From: Pseudomonas sp. GV085
Lineage (GTDB): Bacteria > Pseudomonadota > Gammaproteobacteria > Pseudomonadales > Pseudomonadaceae
Assembly (NCBI RefSeq): GCF_003050925.1
Contig: NZ_QAOV01000012.1
Coordinates: forward strand, 155,538 to 219,537
Direction: 5' to 3'
Length of the DNA stretch: 64,000 bases
Shown: in pieces, positions 1-7,648 of the stretch
Numbering within the stretch: the first letter of the stretch is position 1
How the letters are laid out: each line of letters opens with the position of its first letter
The notes under the pieces: generated by a model
What the model was told of the DNA's origin: nothing
The model's database searches: none
The model's input: only the letters and a program-made list of their open reading frames with translations
Made by a program: the position numbers and the translations under genes

Positions 1-39
1 TCTGATCCATTCGGCCCTTGGTACGAAGAGGTTGCCTGA
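1..39 (+). CDS. C-terminal tail of an unidentified gene (partial)
   Basis: Frame 1 is open from the window edge and reads SDPFGPWYEEVA before TGA at 37-39. The aromatic, acidic tail looks like a genuine protein end, and the next gene (55-411, minus) converges on it with a 15-nt gap. Only 12 residues are visible, so no family can be assigned. CobW-family neighbours nearby make a metal-homeostasis gene possible, but that is a guess. Confidence 0.4.
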   Translation, partial: SDPFGPWYEEVA

Positions 40-54
40 TCCTCTACTGGCGCC

Positions 55-411
55 TCAGGGCTTGAGCCAGGTGCCCTGGCTCTGGGCCTCGCAGTACGGC
101 TGCAAATATGCCGCGTCGGTGGCAACGCCGTAATAGTGAATATCCTGGTGGTAGGGCATATTGGCGACTTGGGCGTTGCTGCAGATACCAAATGCGCCGC
201 CGGGGCATTGATCGACATACTGCACTTCGACTTTCTGCCCCGCCAGGTTCGGCTGGCAGAAGCCATCGGCAAAGAGCTTTGGCGGGATGTTGCGGTTCTG
301 CTGGCAAACCTTGACATCAAGCCGCTCGCCCTGGCTGTGAACCACACAAGCCTGGGCCAGCGCCTCGCCTGAAACGAGTGCCAGGAGCAACGACAAGCCA
401 ATCAACCGCAT
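55..411 (-). CDS. Small exported cysteine-rich protein of unknown function
   Basis: 118 residues. The N-terminus is a typical Sec signal peptide (hydrophobic core GLSLLLALVSG, cleavage expected after EALA), so the mature protein of about 99 residues should be periplasmic. It has six cysteines spread along its length, suggesting up to three disulfides. The start is firm: AGGAGGTGATGG sits directly before the ATG. It is divergent from the CobW gene with only 27 nt between the two start codons, so each promoter must overlap the other's transcribed region. I do not recognise the family, and no catalytic motif is visible. Confidence 0.75.
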   Translation of the reverse strand: MRLIGLSLLLALVSGEALAQACVVHSQGERLDVKVCQQNRNIPPKLFADGFCQPNLAGQKVEVQYVDQCPGGAFGICSNAQVANMPYHQDIHYYGVATDAAYLQPYCEAQSQGTWLKP

Positions 412-438
412 CCATCACCTCCTCAGAAATAATCGACC

Positions 439-1410
439 ATGCTGCAGAATATCCCCACTCATGTCATTGCCGGTCCGTTGGGCGCCGGCAAGACCAGCCT
501 GATCAAACACCTGCTGGCTCAGCGCCCGGCTGGCGAGCGGTGGGCGGTGTTGATCAATGAGTTTGGCCAGATCGGTCTCGACGCTGCGCTACTGACCCGG
601 GACGCCGATGGTATCGCACTGGGCGAAGTGGCCGGGGGCTGCTTGTGTTGCGTCAACGGGGCGCCGTTTCAGATTGGTCTTGGGCGTTTGTTGCGCAAGG
701 CGCAACCGGATCGCCTGTTTATCGAGCCCTCAGGGCTGGGGCATCCGGCGCAGTTGCTCAGGCAATTGAGCGAAGCGCCATGGCGAGGCGTGCTGGCTGT
801 TCAGCCTTGTGTACTGGTACTGGACGCCCAGTCGCTTGCCGCAGGCAAACCGCTGCCGCAGGCGCAGCAGCAAGCGCTGAGCCATGCGGGATTGTTGCTG
901 CTGAACAAATCTGAAGGTCTCGAAGAAGTAAGTCGCCAGCGAATCGCCGGGCAATTGCCGCCGACCCCTCTGTACTGGACGCAACAGGCGGTTCTACCCT
1001 TGAGCGAGTTACCGGGGCTGAATGCCAAGGCACTGGCAGGTGTGGATAACTTCGTCGTGCCCAAGGGATTGGCGCAGCTGCCGGCCGTCTGGAGCGATCC
1101 CGCATTGCCCATTTGCTTGAGTCAGGAGCAGGACGGTGGCTGGAGCATCGGATGGCGCTGGCATTCGAGCCAGGTGTTTGATGCCGCGCAGGTTGGCCGC
1201 TGGCTTGAAAGCCTTGGCTGGAAGCGGGCGAAGCTGGTTATCCACAGTGCTCAAGGGTGGGTATCGGTGAACGCGGTGGATAACTCGGTGCTGGACTGGC
1301 GGCCCAGTGAATGGCGGCAGGATTCGCGTATCGAGCTGATTTTCAGTGAGCCGAAGAATGCAGAGCTATTGCAGAAAGAACTGGCTGCGTGCCGATCCGA
1401 ATCGGGTTAA
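439..1410 (+). CDS. CobW/P47K (COG0523) family GTP-binding protein
   Basis: 323 residues. It belongs to the G3E GTPases that act as metallochaperones or cofactor-insertion factors, mostly for zinc or cobalt. Walker A is GPLGAGKT at residues 12-19, the family metal-binding GGCLCC (CxCC) motif is at 66-71, EPSG is at 96-99, and the guanine-specificity motif reads NKSE at 156-159. The C-terminal half matches the weaker CobW C-terminal domain (WRWHSSQVFD region). There is no clear Shine-Dalgarno sequence in the 27-nt gap before the ATG. The metal served cannot be read from the sequence, and no Zur box was recognised upstream. Confidence 0.9.
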   Translation: MLQNIPTHVIAGPLGAGKTSLIKHLLAQRPAGERWAVLINEFGQIGLDAALLTRDADGIALGEVAGGCLCCVNGAPFQIGLGRLLRKAQPDRLFIEPSGLGHPAQLLRQLSEAPWRGVLAVQPCVLVLDAQSLAAGKPLPQAQQQALSHAGLLLLNKSEGLEEVSRQRIAGQLPPTPLYWTQQAVLPLSELPGLNAKALAGVDNFVVPKGLAQLPAVWSDPALPICLSQEQDGGWSIGWRWHSSQVFDAAQVGRWLESLGWKRAKLVIHSAQGWVSVNAVDNSVLDWRPSEWRQDSRIELIFSEPKNAELLQKELAACRSESG

Positions 1411-1414
1411 CGAA

Positions 1415-1828
1415 TCAAGGTCGCCACTTGGTATGTTCCTGACGCCACTGGCTCAGCTCGATCACTTGCGCACGAGGTTTCGCCACGTCGATCACCGGTT
1501 CGGTTTCGTCGAACGGAACCGGGTAGGGTGCCAGCTCAATCTGTGCGCTGTGAGCGCCGAACTGGGTGATGGTGCCGTTGTGGCGGGTTTCGCCGGTCAC
1601 GGTGAATTCGAAGTTATACACACGGGCCAGACGTCGCCGACCACTGGCATCCCTGATGAACGCGATTCTTTTCAAGGCTACGTTGCCGTCGAGCAATTCG
1701 ATCCCGAGTTTGCCGCAATGCTGCTTGACCCGCTCCAGCGCGCGCTCGCGCAAGCCGTGGTTGTGCCATAGCCATGCGCCGGCAGTGGCGAACAGCATCA
1801 GCACGAATATATTTCCAAGGGTCAGCAT
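1415..1828 (-). CDS. DUF3301 family membrane-anchored protein
   Basis: 137 residues. One N-terminal membrane segment (LGNIFVLMLFATAGAWLW) is followed by a small soluble domain containing ELLDGNVALKRIAF and RLARVYNFEFTVTG, typical of the DUF3301 family of gammaproteobacteria. Its function is unknown. I chose the ATG at 1828 because GGAG lies 8 nt upstream; a TTG 18 nt further up (1846) would add six residues without a better site. It converges on the CobW gene with 4 nt between stop codons. Confidence 0.8.
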   Translation of the reverse strand: MLTLGNIFVLMLFATAGAWLWHNHGLRERALERVKQHCGKLGIELLDGNVALKRIAFIRDASGRRRLARVYNFEFTVTGETRHNGTITQFGAHSAQIELAPYPVPFDETEPVIDVAKPRAQVIELSQWRQEHTKWRP

Positions 1829-1946
1829 CACAGGGTGCTCCAACAAGATAGTGTCAGCTTAACTGCGTCGCTGGTCTGTCGTACAGGCTGCGTTTAGTCG
1901 CATACTGCGCGGCTAGAATTTCAATCGTTTTACGGAAATCCACCGC

Positions 1947-2819
1947 ATGAAACGTACTCCGCATTTGCTCGCTATCCAGTCCCACGTGGTATTCGGTCAC
2001 GCCGGCAACAGTGCCGCGGTTTTCCCGATGCAACGGGTCGGGGTGAATGTCTGGCCGCTCAACACCGTGCAGTTCTCCAATCACACCCAGTACGGTCAGT
2101 GGGCCGGTGAAGTGCTGGCGCCGCACCAGATCCCCGACCTGGTCGAAGGTATCGCGGCGATTGGCGAGCTGGGCAACTGCGATGCGGTGCTCTCCGGTTA
2201 CCTCGGCAGTGCGGCCCAGGGGCGGGCGATTTTGACGGGGGTGGCGCGGATCAAGTCGATGAATCCCAAAGCGCTGTACTTGTGTGACCCGGTCATGGGG
2301 CATCCGGAGAAGGGCTGCAGTGTTCCGGCGGAAGTCAGTGATTTCCTGTTGGAAGAGGCCGCCGCCGTGGCGGACTTCATGTGCCCGAACCAACTGGAGC
2401 TGGACAGCTTCTCGGGGCGCAATCCGCAATCGCTGTTCGATTGCCTGGCCATGGCGCGTGCATTGCTGGTGCGCGGCCCGAAAGCGGTGCTGGTCAAGCA
2501 TCTGGACTACCCGGGCAAATCGGCAGAGACCTTCGAGATGCTGCTGGTGACGGCCGAAGGAAGCTGGCATTTGCAGCGCCCGTTGCTGGCGTTTCCGCGT
2601 CAGCCGGTGGGCGTGGGCGATCTGACGTCCGGGCTGTTCCTGGCGCGTGTGCTGTTGGGGGACAGCCTGGTGGCAGCTTTCGAGTTCACGGCGTCGGCGG
2701 TGCATGAAGTGCTGCTGGAAACCCAGGCGTGTGCCAGCTACGAGTTGGAACTGGTTCGGGCTCAGGACCGGATTGCCCATCCGCGGGTGAGGTTCGAGGC
2801 GACGTCGATCAGTTTTTAA
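1947..2819 (+). CDS. pdxY: Pyridoxal kinase PdxY
   Basis: 290 residues, the normal length for PdxY. The enzyme phosphorylates pyridoxal to PLP in the B6 salvage pathway and is a cytosolic ribokinase-fold dimer. Recognisable parts are the N-terminal IQSHVVFGHAGNSAAVFP, the pyridoxal-lid region NTVQFSNHTQYG, DPVMGHPEKG in the middle, and the C-terminal anion-hole motif GVGDLTSGLFLARVL with the catalytic Asp. It is divergent from the DUF3301 gene. A REP pair follows its stop codon. Confidence 0.95.
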   Translation: MKRTPHLLAIQSHVVFGHAGNSAAVFPMQRVGVNVWPLNTVQFSNHTQYGQWAGEVLAPHQIPDLVEGIAAIGELGNCDAVLSGYLGSAAQGRAILTGVARIKSMNPKALYLCDPVMGHPEKGCSVPAEVSDFLLEEAAAVADFMCPNQLELDSFSGRNPQSLFDCLAMARALLVRGPKAVLVKHLDYPGKSAETFEMLLVTAEGSWHLQRPLLAFPRQPVGVGDLTSGLFLARVLLGDSLVAAFEFTASAVHEVLLETQACASYELELVRAQDRIAHPRVRFEATSISF

Positions 2820-2833
2820 TCAGATTTGAGCAG

Positions 2834-2908
2834 AAAGATCGCAGCCTGCGGCAGCTCCTACAAGGGAATGTGACCTGGTTGTAGGAGCTGCCGCAGGCTG
2901 CGATCTTT
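2834..2908. repeat. REP palindrome pair (AGATCGCAGCCTGCGG family)
   Basis: Two inverted 30-bp arms, each containing AAAGATCGCAGCCTGCGG followed by CAGCTCCTACAA, are perfectly complementary across a short spacer. They lie between the convergent stops of pdxY and the thioesterase gene, the usual REP location. The structure could protect or end both transcripts. Confidence 0.85.
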
Positions 2909-2912
2909 AGCT

Positions 2913-3395
2913 TTAAGCGTCGCCCTTGATCTCCTGATAACGCTTTTCCAGCTCCTGGCGAATCTGCCGGCGCTGTTGGGCCTGCATATAGCGGCGCTTG
3001 TCTTCGCTGTTCTGCGGTTGCAGCGGTGGTACCGATGCAGGTTTACGCTGGTCATCCACCGCAACCATGGTGAAGAAGCAACTGTTGGTGTGACGCACCG
3101 AGCGCTCGCGGATGTTCTCGGTCACCACTTTGATACCCACCTCCATGGAGGTGTTGCCGGTGTAGTTGACGGAGGCGAGAAAGGTCACCAGTTCGCCGAC
3201 ATGGATCGGCTCACGGAAAATGACCTGGTCCACCGACAGCGTCACCACATAGCGACCGGCATAACGGCTGGCGCAGGCGTAGGCCACTTCGTCGAGGTAT
3301 TTGAGCAGGGTGCCGCCGTGAACATTGCCAGAGAAGTTGGCCATGTCAGGGGTCATCAATACCGTCATCGACAGCTGGGCGTTTCCGGGTTCCAT
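2913..3395 (-). CDS. Acyl-CoA thioesterase, hotdog fold (YciA/BACH type)
   Basis: 160 residues with one hotdog domain. HGGTLLKYLDEVAYACA is the characteristic hotdog helix with the catalytic Asp, and QVIFREPIHVGELVTF and NTSMEVGIKVVTENI follow as core strands. The protein hydrolyses acyl-CoA in the cytosol; its chain preference cannot be deduced. The charged C-terminus (QAQQRRQIRQELEKRYQE) is probably helical. I use the ATG at 3395, with GTGAG upstream; the frame stays open to 3434, but that extension is not family-like. A second, shorter hotdog gene lies at 38952-39356. Confidence 0.9.
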   Translation of the reverse strand: MEPGNAQLSMTVLMTPDMANFSGNVHGGTLLKYLDEVAYACASRYAGRYVVTLSVDQVIFREPIHVGELVTFLASVNYTGNTSMEVGIKVVTENIRERSVRHTNSCFFTMVAVDDQRKPASVPPLQPQNSEDKRRYMQAQQRRQIRQELEKRYQEIKGDA

Positions 3396-3682
3396 AGCAT
3401 TCTCACGGGTCAAGGCCAGGTTTGAGGGATGCACCTCTGCGGGTGCCTCGGCGGTTTTTTCAAACCAACAGTTATCGGGACGCCGGGTGCGGAGTCGCCG
3501 TCACGCCGGATCGATCTGTTTCCATATATTGCACCGCCTTTCTGTCAGAAGTCGCGGTGTTACCCTGCAAAAAGCCCTGACTCAAGGGCATTTCCTACGT
3601 GCAGTTCCGATTTTTGTTTTTGCTCGATCAGACTTTTCCTGTGTTCGGGGATCGAGCAATGCCGTCCAGGGAGTCTCACGCC

Positions 3683-5446
3683 ATGCATGCCATCAGTTTC
3701 ATTCAGGATCTGGCAGTGATCATGTTGATCGCAGGTGTGGTAACCGTGCTCTTCCATCGGCTGAAACAACCGGTGGTGCTGGGCTACATCGTCGCCGGTT
3801 TCATCATTGGCCCGCACACCCCGCCATTCGGTCTGATCCACGACGAAGAAACCATCAAGACCCTGGCCGAACTCGGAGTGATATTCCTGATGTTCTGCCT
3901 GGGCCTGGAGTTCAGCCTGCGCAAGCTGTTCAAGGTCGGGGCCACGGCATTCATCGCGGCGTTCCTGGAAATCGTGCTGATGATCTGGATCGGCTACGAA
4001 ATTGGCCGCTGGTTTGACTGGAACACCATGGATTCACTGTTCCTCGGCGCGATCCTGGCGATTTCCTCGACCACCATCATTGTTAAGGCGCTCAACGACC
4101 TGAAGTTGAAAAACGAGCGGTTTGCCCAGTTGATATTCGGGGTGCTGATCGTTGAAGACATCCTGGGCATCGGCATCATCGCGCTACTTTCCAGCATCGC
4201 TGTCAGCGGTACGGTCAGCTCCGGCGAAGTGTTTTCTACAGTCGGCAAGCTGTCGCTGTTCATGATCGTTGCGTTGGTCATTGGCATTCTGATGGTGCCG
4301 CGGTTGCTGGCCTACGTGGCGAGATTCGACAGCAACGAAATGCTGCTGATTACTGTGCTGGGCCTGTGTTTCGGCTTCTGCCTGCTGGTGGTCAAGCTTG
4401 AATACAGCATGGTCCTCGGGGCGTTCCTGATCGGCGCGATCATGGCTGAATCCCGGCAATTGCTGAAAATTGAACGCTTGATTGAACCGGTTCGCGACCT
4501 GTTCAGCGCCATTTTCTTTGTGGCGATCGGGCTGATGCTCGACCCGAAGATCCTGCTGCAATACGCCTGGCCGATCGCCGTAATCACCGTAGCCGTGGTG
4601 CTCGGCAAGATGTTGTCTTGCGGCCTTGGTGCATTTATCGCCGGCAATGACGGACGCACCTCGCTGCGGGTCGGGATGAGCCTTTCACAGATTGGCGAAT
4701 TCTCTTTCATCATCGCGGCGCTAGGCATGACATTGCAGGTCACCAGTGACTTTCTGTACCCCGTCGCGGTGGCCGTTTCGGTAATCACGACCTTGCTGAC
4801 GCCATATCTGATTCGCGCGGCCGATCCATTGTCGATCAAGCTCGCCGGTGTCATGCCAGAACGCCTGGGACGAGTGTTGGGGATGTACGGCGAATGGCTG
4901 CGCAGCATCCAGCCTCAGGGTGAGAGGGCGTTACTGGCATCCATGATTCGGCGGATCTTGCTGCAGGTAGGAGTCAATCTGGCGCTCGTGATCGCGATCT
5001 TCTTCTCGGGGGCGTACTTCGCCGAGCGTATGTCAGCTTACCTGCAAGGCTGGATCAACGATCCGAGCTGGCAAAAGGCGTTGATCTGGGGTGGGGCGCT
5101 GCTGTTATCGCTGCCGTTTTTGATTGCTGCGTACCGCAAGCTAAAGGCGCTGTCGATGTTGCTGACGGAAATGGGCGTTAAGCCGGAAATGGCCGGGCGC
5201 CACACGCAGCGGGTGCGCCGGGTGATAGCCGAAGTGATCCCGATCCTGTCGCTGCTGGTGATCTTTTTGCTATTGGCAGCCTTGTCGGCCAGTATTCTGC
5301 CGACCAACAAGTTGCTGGTGCTGATCGCTGTGGTCGCGGCCGCCGTAGCGGCGCTGCTGTGGCGCTGGTTCATTCGTGTGCATACGCGGATGCAGGTGGC
5401 GTTGCTGGAAACCCTCGACAATCACAAGGAGTCGTCCGGGCATTGA
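3683..5446 (+). CDS. CPA2-family monovalent cation:proton antiporter (Kef-like)
   Basis: 587 residues. The first 380 or so form the Na/H exchanger domain, with about 12 membrane helices. Characteristic pieces are GYIVAGFIIGPHTPP, LAELGVIFLMFCLGLEFS, FGVLIVEDILGIGII with the conserved VED, and SQIGEFSFIIAALGM. There is no TrkA-N (RCK) nucleotide-binding domain at the C-terminus; instead there are four or more further membrane helices (residues about 430-570), so it is not a textbook KefB/KefC. The start at 3683 is preceded by AGGGAG. The role is K+ or Na+ efflux coupled to H+; the ion is not predictable. Confidence 0.88.
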   Translation: MHAISFIQDLAVIMLIAGVVTVLFHRLKQPVVLGYIVAGFIIGPHTPPFGLIHDEETIKTLAELGVIFLMFCLGLEFSLRKLFKVGATAFIAAFLEIVLMIWIGYEIGRWFDWNTMDSLFLGAILAISSTTIIVKALNDLKLKNERFAQLIFGVLIVEDILGIGIIALLSSIAVSGTVSSGEVFSTVGKLSLFMIVALVIGILMVPRLLAYVARFDSNEMLLITVLGLCFGFCLLVVKLEYSMVLGAFLIGAIMAESRQLLKIERLIEPVRDLFSAIFFVAIGLMLDPKILLQYAWPIAVITVAVVLGKMLSCGLGAFIAGNDGRTSLRVGMSLSQIGEFSFIIAALGMTLQVTSDFLYPVAVAVSVITTLLTPYLIRAADPLSIKLAGVMPERLGRVLGMYGEWLRSIQPQGERALLASMIRRILLQVGVNLALVIAIFFSGAYFAERMSAYLQGWINDPSWQKALIWGGALLLSLPFLIAAYRKLKALSMLLTEMGVKPEMAGRHTQRVRRVIAEVIPILSLLVIFLLLAALSASILPTNKLLVLIAVVAAAVAALLWRWFIRVHTRMQVALLETLDNHKESSGH

Positions 5447-5468
5447 CCACCCTGCGGCGTTGACTGGG

Positions 5469-5876
5469 TCAGCTTTCCAGCCAGACGTCCCGTGCCCAGT
5501 GCCACACCGATTCCCAGGTTTCTTCGGCGATCAGCTCTTCTTCGGCTTGCCAAAGCACCACGGTGCCGTCTTCTTCGACGCAATAGTAGTCATCACCGTC
5601 CTGGCAAATCGGGATCAGGCTGCGATCGACGCCGGCGTCCCAGGCGTTGGCGGCAACGTCGGGCAGGTAGGTGTGGGATTGCGGGTCGGTCACGGTGACC
5701 GGTTCCAGACTGCCGTAGACCACGTCGCTGACAGTCAGCAGAAACTCTCTGAAGACGAACGGAATATCGATGAACAGTTGTTCTTCGATTTCGACCAGCA
5801 GGTCTTCGTCGGGCAATTCCAAGGGGACCGGTACCGGTTCGTTGGCTTCACGCAGTTGTTCGATGATTTCTTCCAC
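5469..5876 (-). CDS. SMI1/KNR4 (SUKH) family protein
   Basis: 135 residues, strongly acidic. PVPLELPDEDLLVEIEEQL followed by IPFVFREFLLTVSDV is the usual SUKH N-terminal pattern, and ICQDGDDYYCVEEDGTVVLW is the central beta-hairpin pattern. SUKH proteins are often immunity proteins for polymorphic toxins, but stand-alone copies like this occur widely in pseudomonads as housekeeping genes. No toxin or Rhs gene is adjacent, so an immunity role is not supported by context. Confidence 0.8.
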   Translation of the reverse strand: MEEIIEQLREANEPVPVPLELPDEDLLVEIEEQLFIDIPFVFREFLLTVSDVVYGSLEPVTVTDPQSHTYLPDVAANAWDAGVDRSLIPICQDGDDYYCVEEDGTVVLWQAEEELIAEETWESVWHWARDVWLES

Positions 5877-5959
5877 GTCCGGGATCCTCTTGCTTGTATG
5901 GCGCGGTTTATATGGGGCGGTTTATACAGTAGCTTGCTATAGATGCAACCGCGAAATAG

Positions 5960-5985
5960 AAAACCCCGGCCTGAGCCGGGGTTTT
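5960..5985 (-). terminator. Intrinsic terminator of the Tim44-domain gene
   Basis: An 11-bp perfect stem (AAAACCCCGGC / GCCGGGGTTTT) with a CTGA loop lies 30 nt past the stop of the gene at 6015-6893. Read on the minus strand it ends in TTTT followed by more T-rich sequence. It is also a plausible boundary for the SUKH gene's promoter. Confidence 0.85.
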
Positions 5986-6014
5986 GTTTACAGCAGGTGA
6001 AGTTCTGCGTGGTA

Positions 6015-6893
6015 TCAGCCGTTCTGGCGGATACCGGCCACCAGCCAAGGCTGGTTTTCGCCTTGTGCACGTTCCATGTTCCAGCTTTCGCTGAAGACTT
6101 CGCCCTGGTCGAAACGCGAGGTTTTCGACACGCCAGTGAAGGTCAGGGTGGCAATGGTCTTGTCGGCGCGATCGTCCACGCCGTCCAGTTGTACATTGAG
6201 GTCATCAATGTAGGTGGACTGGAAACCGTCACCCAGGTCAGCACGCTCACGCTTGAGGAACTCCAGCATTTGCGGGGTCACGAACTCGGCGATCTTGTCC
6301 ATTTCGTTGGCGTCCCAGTGCTGTTGCAGGGACTGGAAGTGATTGCGAGCCGCTTCGACGAAGTTTCTTTCGTTGAACCAGGCTGGAGCATTGATCACTG
6401 GGCGAGCGGCAACAGGCGCAGCCGAACCACCGAAGATCGAACCGCCGGCAGGCTTCTGCTCGAACGCTTCACGTTGCATTGGCGCATGACCGGCCGGAGC
6501 GTATTGCTCCTGCTGCTTGCGACGACGGGCGGCGATGAAGCGGAAGACCAGGAACGCGATAACCGCCATGATCAGGATGTCGAAGATCTGCATGCCCTGG
6601 AAGCCGTCACCCATGAACATGGAGGCCAGCAGGCCACCGGCCGCGATACCGGCCAGAGGGCCGAGCCAGCGCGAGGCGCCACCGGCCTTGGCGGCGGCGC
6701 CAGCGGCACCGGCAGCACCCGCGGTCGCCGCGGCGCCGCCCATGCCTGGAGAAGAAGGAGCCATCTGGCTGGTCTGGTGCGTCGGCGCAGCGCCGGCGCT
6801 TTTACCACCACCGAAGCGCTTGGCGGCATTGGCGTCGAGACTCATCGTCAGGCCGATGCACAACGCCATGGCGATGCTAAGAAAACGTTTCAT
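6015..6893 (-). CDS. Tim44-like domain membrane protein
   Basis: 292 residues. It has a signal peptide or anchor (MKRFLSIAMALCIGLTMSLDANA), then a Gly/Ala-rich low-complexity stretch (about 45-75), a membrane segment (IFDILIMAVIAFLVFRFIA, near 107-125), and a C-terminal Tim44/TolA-like domain (NFVEAARNHFQSLQQHWDANEMDKIAEFV onwards). Bacterial Tim44-domain proteins are inner-membrane proteins of poorly known role. The start at 6893 is supported by GGGAA; a longer frame adds MGIPF. It is followed by a strong terminator and stands as a single gene. Confidence 0.85.
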   Translation of the reverse strand: MKRFLSIAMALCIGLTMSLDANAAKRFGGGKSAGAAPTHQTSQMAPSSPGMGGAAATAGAAGAAGAAAKAGGASRWLGPLAGIAAGGLLASMFMGDGFQGMQIFDILIMAVIAFLVFRFIAARRRKQQEQYAPAGHAPMQREAFEQKPAGGSIFGGSAAPVAARPVINAPAWFNERNFVEAARNHFQSLQQHWDANEMDKIAEFVTPQMLEFLKRERADLGDGFQSTYIDDLNVQLDGVDDRADKTIATLTFTGVSKTSRFDQGEVFSESWNMERAQGENQPWLVAGIRQNG

Positions 6894-7072
6894 AAAGGGA
6901 ATTCCCATTTGTGGAAGGCACGCGCGCCATGTTGCACAGCTGAAGTGTTACTGGCTAGCGGCAGAGTGTTTCGGGCTTTTGCCTGACAGGTCGTGTTCAG
7001 CTTCAGTCAGTGCAATAGGGCCTTTTGACTTTGATATGTCAGATGAGTGGATAGGGTTTGTAGGACGGTCGC

Positions 7073-7513
7073 CTAGCGTCGCAGGGCAAGCATGACAACC
7101 CCGGCCGTGATCAGGCCGATTCCGCCCCATTGGCGCAGGTCGAGTTTTTCACCCAGCAGGACAACGCCAAGAACAGCCACCAGTACCACGCTGAGTTTGT
7201 CCACTGGGGCAACCAGTGACGCCGGACCGACCTTGAGTGCGCGGAAATAGCAGATCCACGATGCACCGGTGGCAAGGCCCGACAACAGCAGGAACAGGTA
7301 GCTCTTTGCAGAGATCGATCCCAATGACTGATATTGGCCCGTGGCGTACAAAATCAAGGCCAGGCTGACCAACACCACTATCGTACGTAGCAGGGTGGCG
7401 AAGTCGGAATTGACGTTTTCGATGCCAAGTTTCGCGAAAATGGCGGTCATTGCCGCGAATGCCGCCGATAACAGGGCCCAGAATGTCCAGGAAGAAAAGA
7501 AACCTGAGCCCAT
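7073..7513 (-). CDS. Half-size EamA-domain (DMT superfamily) transporter
   Basis: 146 residues with a single EamA repeat: five hydrophobic segments, ending in LVAPVDKLSVVLVAVLGVVLLGEKL and WGGIGLITAGVVMLAL. Usual EamA exporters have two repeats (about 300 residues), so this is a one-repeat member that would need to dimerise, like small multidrug resistance proteins. The substrate is unknown. A REP pair lies upstream, between it and the uvrD stop. Confidence 0.85.
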   Translation of the reverse strand: MGSGFFSSWTFWALLSAAFAAMTAIFAKLGIENVNSDFATLLRTIVVLVSLALILYATGQYQSLGSISAKSYLFLLLSGLATGASWICYFRALKVGPASLVAPVDKLSVVLVAVLGVVLLGEKLDLRQWGGIGLITAGVVMLALRR

Positions 7514-7540
7514 TTTTTAGCGCCTTTGGTCAGATCAACC

Positions 7541-7629
7541 TGTGGGAGCGAGCCTGCTCGCGATGAACGATGATGCGGTATTTCTGAAGTACCGAAGTGT
7601 TGCCATCGCGAGCAGGCTCGCTCCCACAG
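7541..7629. repeat. REP palindrome pair (GTGGGAGCGAGC family)
   Basis: Inverted arms TGTGGGAGCGAGCCTGCTCGCGAT and its complement are separated by a spacer of about 40 nt. It lies between the uvrD stop and the start of the EamA gene, both on the minus strand. Confidence 0.85.
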
Positions 7630-7648
7630 AAAAGCATCCAGTATGTCT

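Noticed and set aside
1238..1246. Perfect TTATCCACA inside the CobW gene
   Set aside because: It is a lone match; about half a match is expected by chance in this window on both strands.
5469..5876. SUKH protein as toxin immunity gene
   Set aside because: No toxin, Rhs, CdiA or VgrG gene is adjacent; context does not support an immunity role.
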